Assembly (NCBI GenBank): GCA_963696315.1
Contig: CAVOJU010000002.1
Location: 1 to 64,000, forward strand
Reading direction: 5' to 3'
Source: CAWKEY01 sp963696315
GTDB lineage: Bacteria; Pseudomonadota; Gammaproteobacteria; Methylococcales; Methylomonadaceae
DNA: 64,000 nucleotides
Under the pieces are notes generated by a model. That model saw only the letters and a list, made by a program, of their open reading frames with translations. It did no database searches and had not been told where the DNA came from. This document shows, piece after piece, positions 25,525-34,857 of the stretch (the stretch's first letter is position 1; every line of letters begins with the position of its first letter). The position numbers and the translations under genes are program-made.

Positions 25525-26228
25525 AACGCATAGCCGTTTTCGGCCACAGCAGCATGGCATTGCAAACGATGAGCCGGTTGAACCCCGAGCTTTACAGCAT
25601 GATTTTCATCGGCAAGGATGAACTCGATGCCGCCCGGGTTGCCGAACAGGGGTTTGAATCCACGGTTATCGACTTTCGCAATGATGACGCCCTCAGAGCC
25701 ATCGGTATTGGCGCCGATGTCGACATTCTTTTTTGTTTTTTCGCCAAAGATTCTGATAATGTGTTTTTGACGATTTCAGCGCGCGCGCTTGATAAAAACC
25801 TGACCATCATTGCCATTATCGAAGACCCCGAGTCAGCTGGTAAATTAACCGCCGCAGGTGCTGATAAAATCATCGATCCTTATGAGATTTGTGGTAGAAA
25901 AACGCACCAGATGCTGATTAAGCCAGACATTACCACGACACTCGATGAAACTGTGTTCGGACGGCACGATTTGCATATCGCACAGATAGCAATTCCCGAA
26001 GGGTCATGGCTCGAACATAGCAAAGCCAGTGCGTTGAGGTTGAATGAAAAACATAATTTGATACTTATAGGTATCGTCGATAAAGAGCTGAGCGAAGACT
26101 TGCAATTTGTGCTTGGCGAAAAAGAGCATACGCTGGATGCCGGCGATGTGCTGGTGGTATTGGGCCCGGCAAGGGAAATTCGATTATTTAAAGAAGAAGT
26201 GAACAATGTTGAGATTATTAAAGTTTAA
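25521..26228 (+). CDS. Stand-alone RCK (TrkA-N/TrkA-C) domain protein
   Basis: 235 residues. The Rossmann-like TrkA-N half starts MKRIAVFGHSSMALQTMSRL; the usual GxGxxG is degenerate (GHSSMA), so NAD(H) binding is doubtful. An Asp ends strand beta 2 (TVIDFRNDDAL). From about residue 150 a TrkA-C domain follows, IAQIAIPEGSWLEHSKASAL, ending in DAGDVLVVLGPAREI. It starts inside the stop of the channel gene and its own end overlaps dsbB by 23 bases. It is probably a partner of the channel's RCK gating ring, by analogy with channels that need two RCK domains per subunit. Confidence 0.8.
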   Translation: MKRIAVFGHSSMALQTMSRLNPELYSMIFIGKDELDAARVAEQGFESTVIDFRNDDALRAIGIGADVDILFCFFAKDSDNVFLTISARALDKNLTIIAIIEDPESAGKLTAAGADKIIDPYEICGRKTHQMLIKPDITTTLDETVFGRHDLHIAQIAIPEGSWLEHSKASALRLNEKHNLILIGIVDKELSEDLQFVLGEKEHTLDAGDVLVVLGPAREIRLFKEEVNNVEIIKV

Positions 26229-26712
26229 TGCGCGTATCTGGTTTTTTTTGGGCGCTATCGGCTGTTTTGGCATGCTGGGCATTGGCGCCTATTTGCAACT
26301 GGCAGAAGGACTGGAGCCCTGTCCTTTGTGTATTTCCCAGCGCATCGCGATTTTTATCACGGGCCTGGTGTTTTTGATTGCCGCCATCCATAATCCGGGG
26401 CGCAGCGGTTTAACGATATATGCATTAGTAGGCACGGCTACGGCGCTTTCCGGAGCGGCTATTTCAACCCGGCACGTCTGGCTGCAACATTTGCCGCCTG
26501 ATCAGTTACCGGAATGCGGCCCCGGCCTGGAGTATATTTTTCAGAACTTTCCCCTGTCCGAAACCATAAAATTAATGCTGAGCGGCACCGGTGAATGCGC
26601 AAAAGTGGACTGGACATTGTTGAGCCTGAGCATTCCTGAGTGGACATTAATCGCATTTCTCCTGCTGGCGGCTTTAAGTCTGCTGCAAATATGGAATCCT
26701 GAAAACAAATAA
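26206..26712 (+). CDS. dsbB: Disulfide bond formation protein DsbB
   Basis: 168 residues with four TM helices. DsbB reoxidises DsbA in the periplasm and passes electrons to quinone. Loop 1 has EPCPLCISQRIA, where the Cys-x2-Cys pair is the quinone-linked redox site, and an Arg follows. Loop 2 has LPECGPGLEYIF and GTGECAKVDW, giving the second Cys pair. Length is typical. It overlaps the preceding RCK gene by 23 bases, an unusual but translatable arrangement, so it is probably part of that transcript. Confidence 0.93.
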   Translation: MLRLLKFNARIWFFLGAIGCFGMLGIGAYLQLAEGLEPCPLCISQRIAIFITGLVFLIAAIHNPGRSGLTIYALVGTATALSGAAISTRHVWLQHLPPDQLPECGPGLEYIFQNFPLSETIKLMLSGTGECAKVDWTLLSLSIPEWTLIAFLLLAALSLLQIWNPENK

Positions 26713-26726
26713 CCCTCGAGATCAAT

Positions 26727-27539
26727 ATGATGAAAAAAATGGCCATGGCATTGATGCTGGCTCTTGGCTTTGCCACGGCGCACGCTGCCGATGATGCAAC
26801 ACCCTTACAGCGGGCAATCGCCGGAAAACATCGTTCGGCCGAGCATCAAGCCCGCGATAAATACCAGCACCCTGAACAGACCCTGGAATTCTTTGAGCTG
26901 AAAAACGACATGACCGTCGTTGAAATCTGGCCTGGCAACACCGGCTGGTACACTGAAATTCTGGCGCCTTATTTGCACAAGCACGGCAAACTCTATGCCG
27001 CTCATTTTTCAGCCGATGCCGCACTGCCGGTTTTAAAAGCAAGCCGCAATGATTTTGAAAAAATACTGAAAAAACGGCCGGACCTGTATGGCAAAGTAGA
27101 CATAACAGTTTTGCAGCCGCCAAAATTTTTACAAATAGCCCCGGACGGCTCTGCTGACAGGGTGCTAAGCTTCACGAATGTGCATTACTGGATGAAACGC
27201 GATCAAGCGGCGACGGTATTTGCCGCCATGTACAAGGCCTTGAAACCGGGCGGCATTTTGGGTGTAGTCGAGCATAGACAATCCGCAAGCAAGCCACAGG
27301 ATGAACATGCCGCTTCCGGCTATGTCACTGAGGATTATGTCATTGCCCTGGCCAGAAAGGCGGGCTTTGAGTTCCTGGGCAAATCCGAAATCAATGCCAA
27401 CAGCCAGGACAGCAAAGATTATCCCCACGGCGTGTGGACGCTGCCGCCGGCATTAATACTCAAGGAAAAAGACAAGAAGAAGTACCTGGCTATCGGCGAA
27501 AGTGACCGGATGACCATCAAGTTCATGAAGCCCAAATAA
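26727..27539 (+). CDS. Exported methyltransferase-like protein
   Basis: 270 residues. A clear signal peptide, KKMAMALMLALGFATAHA, is cleaved near residue 21. The mature part is like a class I SAM-dependent methyltransferase of the COG4798 predicted-methyltransferase type: MTVVEIWPGNTGWYTEILAPYL in place of the SAM-binding DxGxGxG, then FTNVHYWM and ALKPGGILGVVEHR. Export is odd because SAM is cytoplasmic, and the glycine-rich loop is changed (EIWPGNTG), so a non-methyltransferase role is possible. It follows dsbB by 14 bases. Confidence 0.75.
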   Translation: MMKKMAMALMLALGFATAHAADDATPLQRAIAGKHRSAEHQARDKYQHPEQTLEFFELKNDMTVVEIWPGNTGWYTEILAPYLHKHGKLYAAHFSADAALPVLKASRNDFEKILKKRPDLYGKVDITVLQPPKFLQIAPDGSADRVLSFTNVHYWMKRDQAATVFAAMYKALKPGGILGVVEHRQSASKPQDEHAASGYVTEDYVIALARKAGFEFLGKSEINANSQDSKDYPHGVWTLPPALILKEKDKKKYLAIGESDRMTIKFMKPK

Positions 27540-27853
27540 AGGCATGCAGGCCACTGAACATGCACCGGCTTAGTGCGAAATACACACATTTGGCCAGGCT
27601 GCCTAAACTTAACCCGAAAAAAGCCACACGAGCCTCACGGCGCCCCGGTTTTATTTTCAACTTATTGATTCATAATGACAATATCAAGCTGTCTCAAAGC
27701 TGGGCAAAGTAACAAAACTGTAATAAAAACCGGCAGTAAGGACAATTAAAAACGGGTTGTCCACAGAGTTATCCACAGCTTTTGTGGGTAACTCCAAATT
27801 GCCTTGGCCGCATAGTAACTTAGCTGCAAAACATAACCAAAACATTAAATACC
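27540..27853. other. Intergenic region upstream of priA (314 bases)
   Basis: AT-rich and gene-free. It probably contains the priA promoter, but I cannot point to convincing -35 and -10 boxes. Its distinctive content is the DnaA-box-like cluster at 27757-27791. No convincing terminator for the upstream methyltransferase-like gene was found. Confidence 0.5.
27757..27791. promoter_or_regulatory. Cluster of three DnaA-box-like 9-mers upstream of priA
   Basis: TTGTCCACA (27757-27765) and TTATCCACA (27769-27777) lie in the same orientation with a 3-base gap, and TGTGGGTAA (27783-27791) is TTACCCACA on the other strand. The middle one is the perfect E. coli DnaA box; the other two differ from it by one base. 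They sit 63-97 bases ahead of the priA start, which suggests DnaA control or titration, although function is inferred. Confidence 0.6.
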
Positions 27854-30082
27854 ATGGCTAAGTTACACAGCGAAAAAGAACTGATTTTTAGAGTTGCCAT
27901 TGCTGTCCCACTTGACCGGCTATTTGATTATCTGGCGCCGGAACCCATTGATCTGCATACGATCAAGCCGGGCGCGCGGCTGGAAGTGCCCTTTGGCAAA
28001 GGTATAAAGGTCGGATTTCTGGTTGAAATTGCCCCAGACAGCGCAGTCGACACCAGCAAATTGAAGCGGGTCCTGCGCATTCTTGATGACAAGCCCTTGT
28101 TATCGGCAAAAGACTTGCGCCTGCTGCACTGGGCCAGCCGTTATTATCACCATCCTCTGGGTGAAGTGTTCAGCGCGGCATTTCCCGCAGCATTGCGCCA
28201 AGGCAAGCCGGCTCACATGCAGATTGAAAAACGCTATGTCGTGACTGCGTTGGGCAAGACAGCCGGCAGTGAGCAATTCGGGCGGGCACCGAAACAGCAC
28301 TTGGTTCTGCAAAAGCTGCAAAGCCGGCCCGAGGGATGCTCGGAGTCCGAACTGTCCGCCTGGAATATCAACTGGCGGCCTGCCTTGAAAGCTTTGCTGG
28401 AGAAACAACTGGCGCAGCTGGCAGTGGCGGATTCAACCAGCAAGCCTGATCAGGCAATCACCCGCGGCAGCATTTTAGCGCCCAATCCGCAACAGCAGGC
28501 AGCGATAACCGCAGTGAATGATGCCTTGGGCCAGTTTGGCGTTTTTTTGCTGGAGGGAGTTACCGGCAGCGGCAAAACCGAAGTCTATATGCAGATCATC
28601 AGCGCTGTCCTGGCTCGAGGACAGCAGGTGCTGGTGTTGTTGCCGGAAATCACCCTCACCCCGCAGCTGGAAGCCCGTTTCAGACTGCGTTTTGGTGTTG
28701 TCATCTGCGTTTCGCATTCCAAATTAAGCGATGGCCAGCGCCAGACTGCCTGGTTGCAAATGCAGCAAGGCCGTGGTTCGATCTTGCTGGGTACGCGCTC
28801 GGCATTATTTACGCCATTAAAAAATCCCGGCCTGATTGTTCTCGATGAAGAGCATGATGTCTCATTCAAACAGCAGGAAGGTTTTCGATTTTCTGCGCGC
28901 GATGTCGCGGTGGTGCGCGGCAAGCTGTTAAATATTCCGGTATTGTTGGGTTCGGCGACACCGGCGCTGGAAACCCTGCACAACGTCGACAAGCAGCGTT
29001 ATCGCTTGCTGCATCTGCCGGAACGGGCCGGCAATGCCCGCGCGCCGCTGTTGCAACTGCTGGATATCCGCAATAAAAAAATGCACGAAGGCATTTCGGA
29101 TGCGTTGATTGAAGACATCAGGAAAACCCTGGCCAAAAAGGAACAGGTCTTGCTGTTCCTGAATCGCCGCGGCTTCGCGCCCACGCTGATTTGCCACGGT
29201 TGCGGCTGGGTTGCGCGTTGCCAGCGCTGTGACGCCAATCTGGTGATTCATTATGAGGAAGGGCTGTTGCGCTGTCATCATTGCGGCCAGGAGCAGCGCT
29301 TGCTGCAGCAATGCCCCTCCTGCACAACCGGGGCATTGACGCCCTTGGGCTTGGGCACCGAACGCGTGGAGAAGGTACTCGCCGGTTTATTTCCTGATAA
29401 GACCATAGTGCGTCTCGACCGCGACTCCACTCAGCGCAAGGGGACGCTCGAAAATTATTTGCAGCAGATCAGCCAGGGACAAGTCGATATTATTCTGGGC
29501 ACGCAAATGCTGGCTAAAGGCCATCATTTTCCGAATGTGACGCTGGTGGCAATTCTCGATGTCGACAGCGGCCTGTTCAGCATTGACTTTCACGCGCCCG
29601 AAAAACTCGCGCAAATGATTGTGCAGGTTTCAGGCCGCGCCGGCCGTGAAGAAAAGCCCGGGAAAGTCATCATGCAGACACGGCAGCCCGAGCACCCCTT
29701 GCTAACCACCTTGATCAGCCAGGGTTACAGCCATTTTGCCAAATCCGCATTGGCAGAACGCAAGCAGGCCTCACTGCCGCCCTTTAGTTATCAGGCGCTG
29801 CTAAGGGCGCAGGCGGGTAATGCCGAACTGCCGCAGCTGTTTCTAAATGCCGTGGCCGAATTGGCGCTGGCTCAAGCTCAGCCGCATCTGCAAGTGCTGG
29901 GGCCGGTGTCCGCGCCCATGGCCAGACGCGCCGGGCTTTATCGCTTTCAATTGCTGTTTCAGAGCACAAGGCGGCAGGAATTACATACCCTGCTCGACAC
30001 ACTGATGCCAAAAATAGACACACTCAAACAGGCGAAAAAAGTGCGCTGGTCGCTGGATGTTGATCCGGTCGATTTATATTGA
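27854..30082 (+). CDS. priA: Primosomal replication restart helicase PriA
   Basis: 742 residues from ATG 27854. PriA recognises stalled forks and reloads the replisome. The N-terminal 3'-binding domain spans about 1-110. The helicase has LEGVTGSGKTEVYMQ (Walker A, near 235) and VLDEEHDVSFKQ (DEEH box, near 333). Eight zinc-binding cysteines follow in CHGCGWVARCQRC and CHHCGQEQRLLQQCPSC (about 450-495). Motifs DRDST and VSGRAGREEKPG are in helicase lobe 2. Length and order are typical. The DnaA-box cluster upstream hints at replication-linked control. Confidence 0.96.
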   Translation: MAKLHSEKELIFRVAIAVPLDRLFDYLAPEPIDLHTIKPGARLEVPFGKGIKVGFLVEIAPDSAVDTSKLKRVLRILDDKPLLSAKDLRLLHWASRYYHHPLGEVFSAAFPAALRQGKPAHMQIEKRYVVTALGKTAGSEQFGRAPKQHLVLQKLQSRPEGCSESELSAWNINWRPALKALLEKQLAQLAVADSTSKPDQAITRGSILAPNPQQQAAITAVNDALGQFGVFLLEGVTGSGKTEVYMQIISAVLARGQQVLVLLPEITLTPQLEARFRLRFGVVICVSHSKLSDGQRQTAWLQMQQGRGSILLGTRSALFTPLKNPGLIVLDEEHDVSFKQQEGFRFSARDVAVVRGKLLNIPVLLGSATPALETLHNVDKQRYRLLHLPERAGNARAPLLQLLDIRNKKMHEGISDALIEDIRKTLAKKEQVLLFLNRRGFAPTLICHGCGWVARCQRCDANLVIHYEEGLLRCHHCGQEQRLLQQCPSCTTGALTPLGLGTERVEKVLAGLFPDKTIVRLDRDSTQRKGTLENYLQQISQGQVDIILGTQMLAKGHHFPNVTLVAILDVDSGLFSIDFHAPEKLAQMIVQVSGRAGREEKPGKVIMQTRQPEHPLLTTLISQGYSHFAKSALAERKQASLPPFSYQALLRAQAGNAELPQLFLNAVAELALAQAQPHLQVLGPVSAPMARRAGLYRFQLLFQSTRRQELHTLLDTLMPKIDTLKQAKKVRWSLDVDPVDLY

Positions 30083-30126
30083 TACGGTAACGCTCTTAAC
30101 AGGCTATTGAAGCGGAGCAGATTGGT

Positions 30127-30336
30127 ATGAAATTAATAATGCGGGTCACGATGATGGCGATGTTGCTGGCGACGAACGGCTGCGATCAAAATGACAGCCC
30201 GGTCAAAACGAAAGCGAACGCTACCGTGGTGCTTAAAGCGCAACGGGAGAGCCTGGAAAAGGCCAAAAACGTCGAACGAATGGTTCTGGATGCAGCGGCG
30301 CAGCAGAAGGAAACCATAGAAGCCGGCAGTCAATAA
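30127..30336 (+). CDS. Small putative lipoprotein (69 aa)
   Basis: The N-terminus MKLIMRVTMMAMLLATNGC looks like a lipoprotein signal, although Asn at position -2 makes TNGC a poor lipobox. The rest is a charged helix (LKAQRESLEKAKNVERMVLD). It lies between priA and the FMN reductase on the same strand. No family recognised. Confidence 0.45.
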   Translation: MKLIMRVTMMAMLLATNGCDQNDSPVKTKANATVVLKAQRESLEKAKNVERMVLDAAAQQKETIEAGSQ

Positions 30337-30361
30337 TATATTGTTTAAAACAGGTGACATC

Positions 30362-30937
30362 ATGAGCAAAATTCTTGCATTTTCCGGCAGTGCCCGGAAA
30401 GATTCCTATAACCAGAAACTGGTTAAAATCGCCGCAGCAGGCGCTGAAAAAGCCGGAGCAGACGTTACACTAATTAATCTGGCGGATTTTCCGATGCCTA
30501 TTTTCAATCAGGATCTTGAAAGCGTAACCGGCATGCCTGATGAGGCGAGGGAGTTTAAGCGCATGTTGATAGACCATGACGGATTTTTAATCGCCTCGCC
30601 CGAATATAACAGCGCGTTTAGTCCGTTACTGAAAAACGCCATCGACTGGGCCTCGCGCCGGGAAGGCGATGAAACGCCCTTGCTGGCTTATAAAGGCAAG
30701 GTAGCGGCCATTATGTCCGCCTCGCCTGGGGCATTGGGCGGCTTGAGAGGCCTGATGTTTTTAAGGGTGGTGTTGAGCAATATCGGCGTAACCGTGCTTG
30801 CCAGCCAGCACGCGGTTCCGGGCGCAGCCCTGGCGTTCAATGCCCAAGGCTTACTTCTTGATGCTCAAATGCAGGACAACATCAGCAGCTTGGGCGCGGA
30901 ACTGAGCGTTACGCTGGGAAAGCTGAAAACCTCATAG
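30362..30937 (+). CDS. NADPH-dependent FMN reductase-family flavoprotein
   Basis: 191 residues from ATG 30362 with AGGTGA nine bases upstream. The flavodoxin-like fold is recognisable from ILAFSGSARKDSYNQKLVK (phosphate-binding loop), LASPEYNSAFSPLLKNAIDW (the family PEYN motif), and the GxLGGLRG loop. Such proteins reduce FMN, quinones, azo dyes or metals with NAD(P)H; the exact substrate cannot be predicted. It is a single gene after the putative lipoprotein, convergent with a sterol desaturase-type gene beyond the REP-like element. Confidence 0.85.
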   Translation: MSKILAFSGSARKDSYNQKLVKIAAAGAEKAGADVTLINLADFPMPIFNQDLESVTGMPDEAREFKRMLIDHDGFLIASPEYNSAFSPLLKNAIDWASRREGDETPLLAYKGKVAAIMSASPGALGGLRGLMFLRVVLSNIGVTVLASQHAVPGAALAFNAQGLLLDAQMQDNISSLGAELSVTLGKLKTS

Positions 30938-31354
30938 GCGGCTGTGCAGCTTTTCGCTTTTCGCGAGCACAAGCTCGCTAGGGTTATCCATTCATTGCCT
31001 ATGCGTCTGCCATGTAGACTTCCGAGGCGATGCAACAAACCGTTGAAAAATAGCTTACTCTGATGCAACTATTCAGCCTATCAAGCATGTGGCGTTTGGA
31101 GGCGCTCTGGATTGGCGAGATTCACTATGGGAGCGACGCCTTCGTCGCCACCGGCGGCTTCAAATCGCGACGTGGGCGTCGCACCCACTGGCGGTTCCCA
31201 AGAGCCTGAAGACTTGGCAGAGGCTTTGTTCAATCGGATGGGGGTATTTGATAGCGAAGACACAGGGCACGAAGCTTTGCACTGTTAATAAGCTACGCTC
31301 GTGGCGAGTTTGCCGGACCATGAACGTAACTTATTGGTTAACGTTTTCCTGAAT
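30938..31354. other. Intergenic region between convergent genes, with a REP-like doublet
   Basis: No gene is apparent in the 417 bases. The only structured part is the inverted repeat at 31128-31188. A weak GCGAGC-ACAA-GCTCGC hairpin lies near 30962-30977, shortly after the flavoprotein stop, without a T-run. Confidence 0.4.
31128..31188. repeat. REP-like inverted doublet
   Basis: TGGGAGCGACGCCTTCGTCG (31128-31147) and, on the other strand, TGGGTGCGACGCCCACGTCG (ending near 31169) are 22-base near-identical units in head-to-head orientation, separated by about 15 bases. Each unit is itself palindromic (GCGACG...CGTCGC). It lies between convergent genes, the typical site of REP/BIME elements mobilised by RAYT transposases. 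No RAYT gene is in the window. Confidence 0.6.
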
Positions 31355-32392
31355 TTAGACGGGCATTGCGGTTTTAAAACCCCGCGTCAAAAAACCGAAA
31401 GTTTCTTGCCGAACCCGATTCCGGGCAGGTTTGGTTTGGTAAAGCCGGCTGATGATTTCCCGTTCGGCTTCCAGCCAGTCGTTAAGTTCGAAGCCGGACT
31501 TGAATCCGCGTTTTTCCGCTTTGTAATAGGCGGCTTCGGCAATCATTCTGTGCGTGCTCACAACAACAGCGGGTACCGCTACCGCATCCGGCGTAAAACC
31601 GAATTTGAGCAACCCAATAAAGCTTTGCGGGCCAACGCCTTTGATACCGATGGTTGCGGGTTCCAGTTCCACCAGAGTCCCAAACAGGCGATCCCAGATC
31701 GACAACACCGCGCCATAGTTGTTGTCATGCTCGGTACGCAGCGCTGAGTGGTGAGCCCGATGCAGATAAGGCGTGATAAAAATCCGGCCCAGTAGCTTTT
31801 CGCCTGGAAATGCAATATTCATGTGATGAAACATCACGAACAGCGCCATGACCGTCTCGTGCACGAGCAACGTGGTTTTATCGACCCCAAGCATGAAAAT
31901 GTAAGCGGCTTTTAAAAGGGTGCTGATAAACAACTCCACGGTATGTACGCGAAAAGCCGTTGATACATTCAAATTCGGGTCGTTGTGATGCACTTTGTGA
32001 AACATCCACAGGCTATCAAAACGGTGGCTGGCCTTATGCCAGAGATAAAACATCAGGTCGAGCACCAAAAACGATACCACGGCCTTACCCGCCGGATGCT
32101 CAAGAAGGCCTGGCAGTTCGTAAGCCGGATGCTCTTCGGCCAATAGCAATAAGGATGACGTCGAAAGCAAAGAGAGCACAAGACTGTTGAAGACAAACAG
32201 CTTGATGTTGGCTCGATAAGATTGACGCACACGTGTTGCCGGCCTTTCAATTTTCGGCGAATAACATTCAATCGCCGACAGGATGACGAAGAACAACAGC
32301 AATGAGGCACTGGCCAATTCGGCCGAGGTAATACTTGGCCAGGTCAAATGAGTTTCAACGAAGTGTGTTATGGATGAAAGTTTGCTTAACAT
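31355..32392 (-). CDS. Sterol desaturase/fatty acid hydroxylase-family protein
   Basis: 345 residues with about four TM helices. The di-iron histidine boxes are complete: WHKASH (HxxxH) near residue 118, FHKVHH near 131, and HRAHHS (HxxHH) near 212. These integral membrane oxygenases hydroxylate or desaturate lipids and sterols. The specific substrate is unknown; hopanoid or fatty-acid substrates are plausible for a bacterium. A divergent 900-base region with a transposase remnant lies upstream. Intact. Confidence 0.85.
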   Translation of the reverse strand: MLSKLSSITHFVETHLTWPSITSAELASASLLLFFVILSAIECYSPKIERPATRVRQSYRANIKLFVFNSLVLSLLSTSSLLLLAEEHPAYELPGLLEHPAGKAVVSFLVLDLMFYLWHKASHRFDSLWMFHKVHHNDPNLNVSTAFRVHTVELFISTLLKAAYIFMLGVDKTTLLVHETVMALFVMFHHMNIAFPGEKLLGRIFITPYLHRAHHSALRTEHDNNYGAVLSIWDRLFGTLVELEPATIGIKGVGPQSFIGLLKFGFTPDAVAVPAVVVSTHRMIAEAAYYKAEKRGFKSGFELNDWLEAEREIISRLYQTKPARNRVRQETFGFLTRGFKTAMPV

Positions 32393-33300
32393 AATCTTGC
32401 CCTCTGGAAGATGGGTAATTATTCAGTACAGGGATATCTTAACCAAAAATTATTAAGCTTTTATGAAGTCCTCATTAAAATTCCCCTGCCTTGTGTGGGT
32501 CACTCAATATCATTTTTTTGAACCTTAAGAACCTGTATCAATTCGCTCTAAAAAATAACATGAACCTTGTCTTAAAAGGAAGCAAGCTTTGGGCCATGGT
32601 AACTGGTTTGTTTAGTTAGCGCTTGAGTAAATTACCGCGGGCCTCGTCACGCAAGGCCTTAAACACAGTGAGCGCAGTCCTCAAAGAGCAAGGCGTGCGT
32701 TGTCATTTCGCCAAAAGCCCCCCTATTCACTACGCATTGGCATCAATCAGGTGCAACAAGCGCGTCATTTGCACCAAAGCCAGCAGTGTTCAGCGAAAGA
32801 ATTCATGTTAAACCCTGAATTAATCTGCAGAAATGTTAAGCAAACTAACGTTTCGAGAGCAACTAGCAACATTTTCAACAAAAAACTTTTTACTTCAATT
32901 GCTTAATATCGCCTTCATGGTGAAGTTTAAACGCTAGAGAAAAGCCGTTGGAACGGCAAACAACTTCTGACCGAAAGCTATCGTTATCTTGACCGAGTCC
33001 CGCTCCGCAACAGCGACGATGCGCTGCTGGTTAACTGGTGCAAAATCACCCTTAAACGAAAACAACAACTTCCTCAAGAACCACGGCTATCATTTCGAGC
33101 ATAACTTTGCCCATGGCAAGCAGCATTTGTCCAATTTCCTGGCTTACCCTCAACTTATTGGCTTTCCTTCCCCCTCTTTTTTGTTTTTTAAATAATGGGA
33201 AACAGTGCAATCATTTTTAAGGATTGATCACTTTTTGAAGAAAGTGTGTGAATTGAGGAAACGCGTATAATTGAATCGTTTCGGTAACCAGTCCTAATAT
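32393..33300. other. Gene-poor region, 908 bases, with a transposase remnant
   Basis: Upstream of the desaturase-type gene and of the CorC-like gene. The only identifiable content is the transposase remnant near 32950-33195. The first 500 bases have short, unassignable frames. Confidence 0.4.
32950..33195 (+). pseudogene. DDE transposase C-terminal remnant
   Basis: Two blocks typical of the C-terminal part of an IS4-superfamily-like transposase remain in different frames: NGKQLLTESYRYLDRVPLRN with DALLVNWCKITLK (about 32953-33060), and NNFLKNHGYHFEHNFAHGKQ (about 33063-33130). In intact proteins they are separated by about 30 residues that include the acidic catalytic stretch, here deleted. 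No start or terminal repeat was found. Family name is uncertain. Confidence 0.55.
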
Positions 33301-34624
33301 ATGAATAATCTTGCTCTAATCATTGTCGCGTTGTTGCTGGTTGCGCTCAATGGCTTTTTTGTGGCGGCAGAGTTTGGTCTCGTTAAATTGCGGCAGACGC
33401 GCATTCGCGAGATTGCCAAGACACGGGGTTGGCGTGGGCGCATTCTGGCGAAGGTACATTCAAAACTCGACGCCTATTTATCGGCTTGCCAGTTGGGCAT
33501 TACGCTCGCTTCGCTGGGCTTGGGCTGGGTCGGCGAACCCGCATTTGCCCGCATACTGGAACCCGTGTTCGGCAGGCTCGGGGTCACATCACCGGAACTG
33601 ATACACGGTATCTCATTCACTTGCGCTTTTTCCATCATCTCGTTTCTGCACATCGTAGTCGGTGAGCTTGCGCCAAAATCGATGGCGATTCGTAATCCTG
33701 AACAGATCGGCTTATGGAGCGCCGCGCCCCTCTATGGTTTTTATTGGCTGATGTATCCTGCTATCTGGTTACTCAACTCCAGTGCCAATTTGGTCCTGCG
33801 CCTTTTTGGTTTGAGTAGCATCCATGGTCACGATGCGCATTATTCGGCCGACGAGCTTAAACTTATTTTGCGCGGCAATCTCCCGGACGATCGATTTACC
33901 CGCGATGAATGGAATATTCTGGCGAAAACGCTCGATTTCAGCGAACTGGAAGTCTCCGACCTGATGCGCCCGCTCCATGAAATGACAGCATTACATGGCT
34001 CCAAATCATTACAGACAAACCTGAAAACTGTCTATCACAAACGGTACAGCCGTTATCCTTATTTTGACGCGAACGGTATTGACGTACTGGGGGTGATTCA
34101 TTTGAAGGATTTGTTTTTTGCTCAGCAGGAAGGGAAGGCGATTGAAGATTTGCATACAATATCTGCGGCCCATCCAATACATCTCGCCAAACACACCCGC
34201 ACTGGAATTATTTCGTTACTTCCGCATGGGGGCAGCACATTTTGCCGTCATAGGACGAAAAGGGCAAAAGCCGCAAGGCTTCATCACGCTGGATAATTTA
34301 TTAAGTGCAATGGTCGGTGAGATACGCGACGAGTTCCGTCAAACCAGTAATGACTGGACCCAGCTCGATGACGGCACACTGATTGTCAAAGGTAGCCTGC
34401 CGATATTTTCATTGGAACGGATACTGGGAATCGACATCGAAAACGAAGAACTTGAGTTGGAAGATGAGGTATCAATCGGCGGCCTCCTCATGTCCAAACT
34501 GCAGGATATTCCTGTGGAAGGCCAGAAAATTGAATTCAATCAGTTCGATATCGTGGTCAAAAAAATGATTGGGCCGCGTACCATCTTGGTTCATGTCTAC
34601 CCTAATAAAATCAGCGATCTTTAA
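33301..34624 (+). pseudogene. HlyC/CorC (CNNM) family transporter-like protein, frameshifted
   Basis: Two frames make one product of about 440 residues. The first encodes a CNNM/DUF21 membrane domain with four hydrophobic segments and the motif NGFFVAAEFGLVKLR, and the first CBS domain (SRYPYFDANGIDVLGVIHLK). Near 34190-34199 a one-base shift separates HPIHLAKHT from PALELFRYFRMGAAHF; the second frame gives the second CBS domain and the C-terminal CorC_HlyC domain (LIVKGSLPIFSLERILGID). Members are implicated in Mg2+ or Co2+ resistance and in cation efflux. Otherwise complete, so a sequencing error is plausible. Confidence 0.8.
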
Positions 34625-34857
34625 AGCTGCGTGCAATTTTTCCAGGTGCCTGGCTGGCCATTCCCCTGCTCGACTTCAATTCTTAACGGGTTAGCCATGT
34701 GCTTAACGATAGATTAAAAAGGTCCAAAAGCCCCCTGGCCTGAGCGGTCTCTGGAATAAACAACTGTATCTATCGCTAGAGAAATGATGGTATTCTTCAA
34801 TGACAATACCATTTGATCATCTGGCAGAGCCATCACTGTAGGATTCTCAAGTTCGCC

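Noticed and set aside
31128..31188. Rho-independent terminator
   Set aside because: GC-rich inverted repeat has no T-run and its two halves are near-identical units, which fits a REP doublet better.
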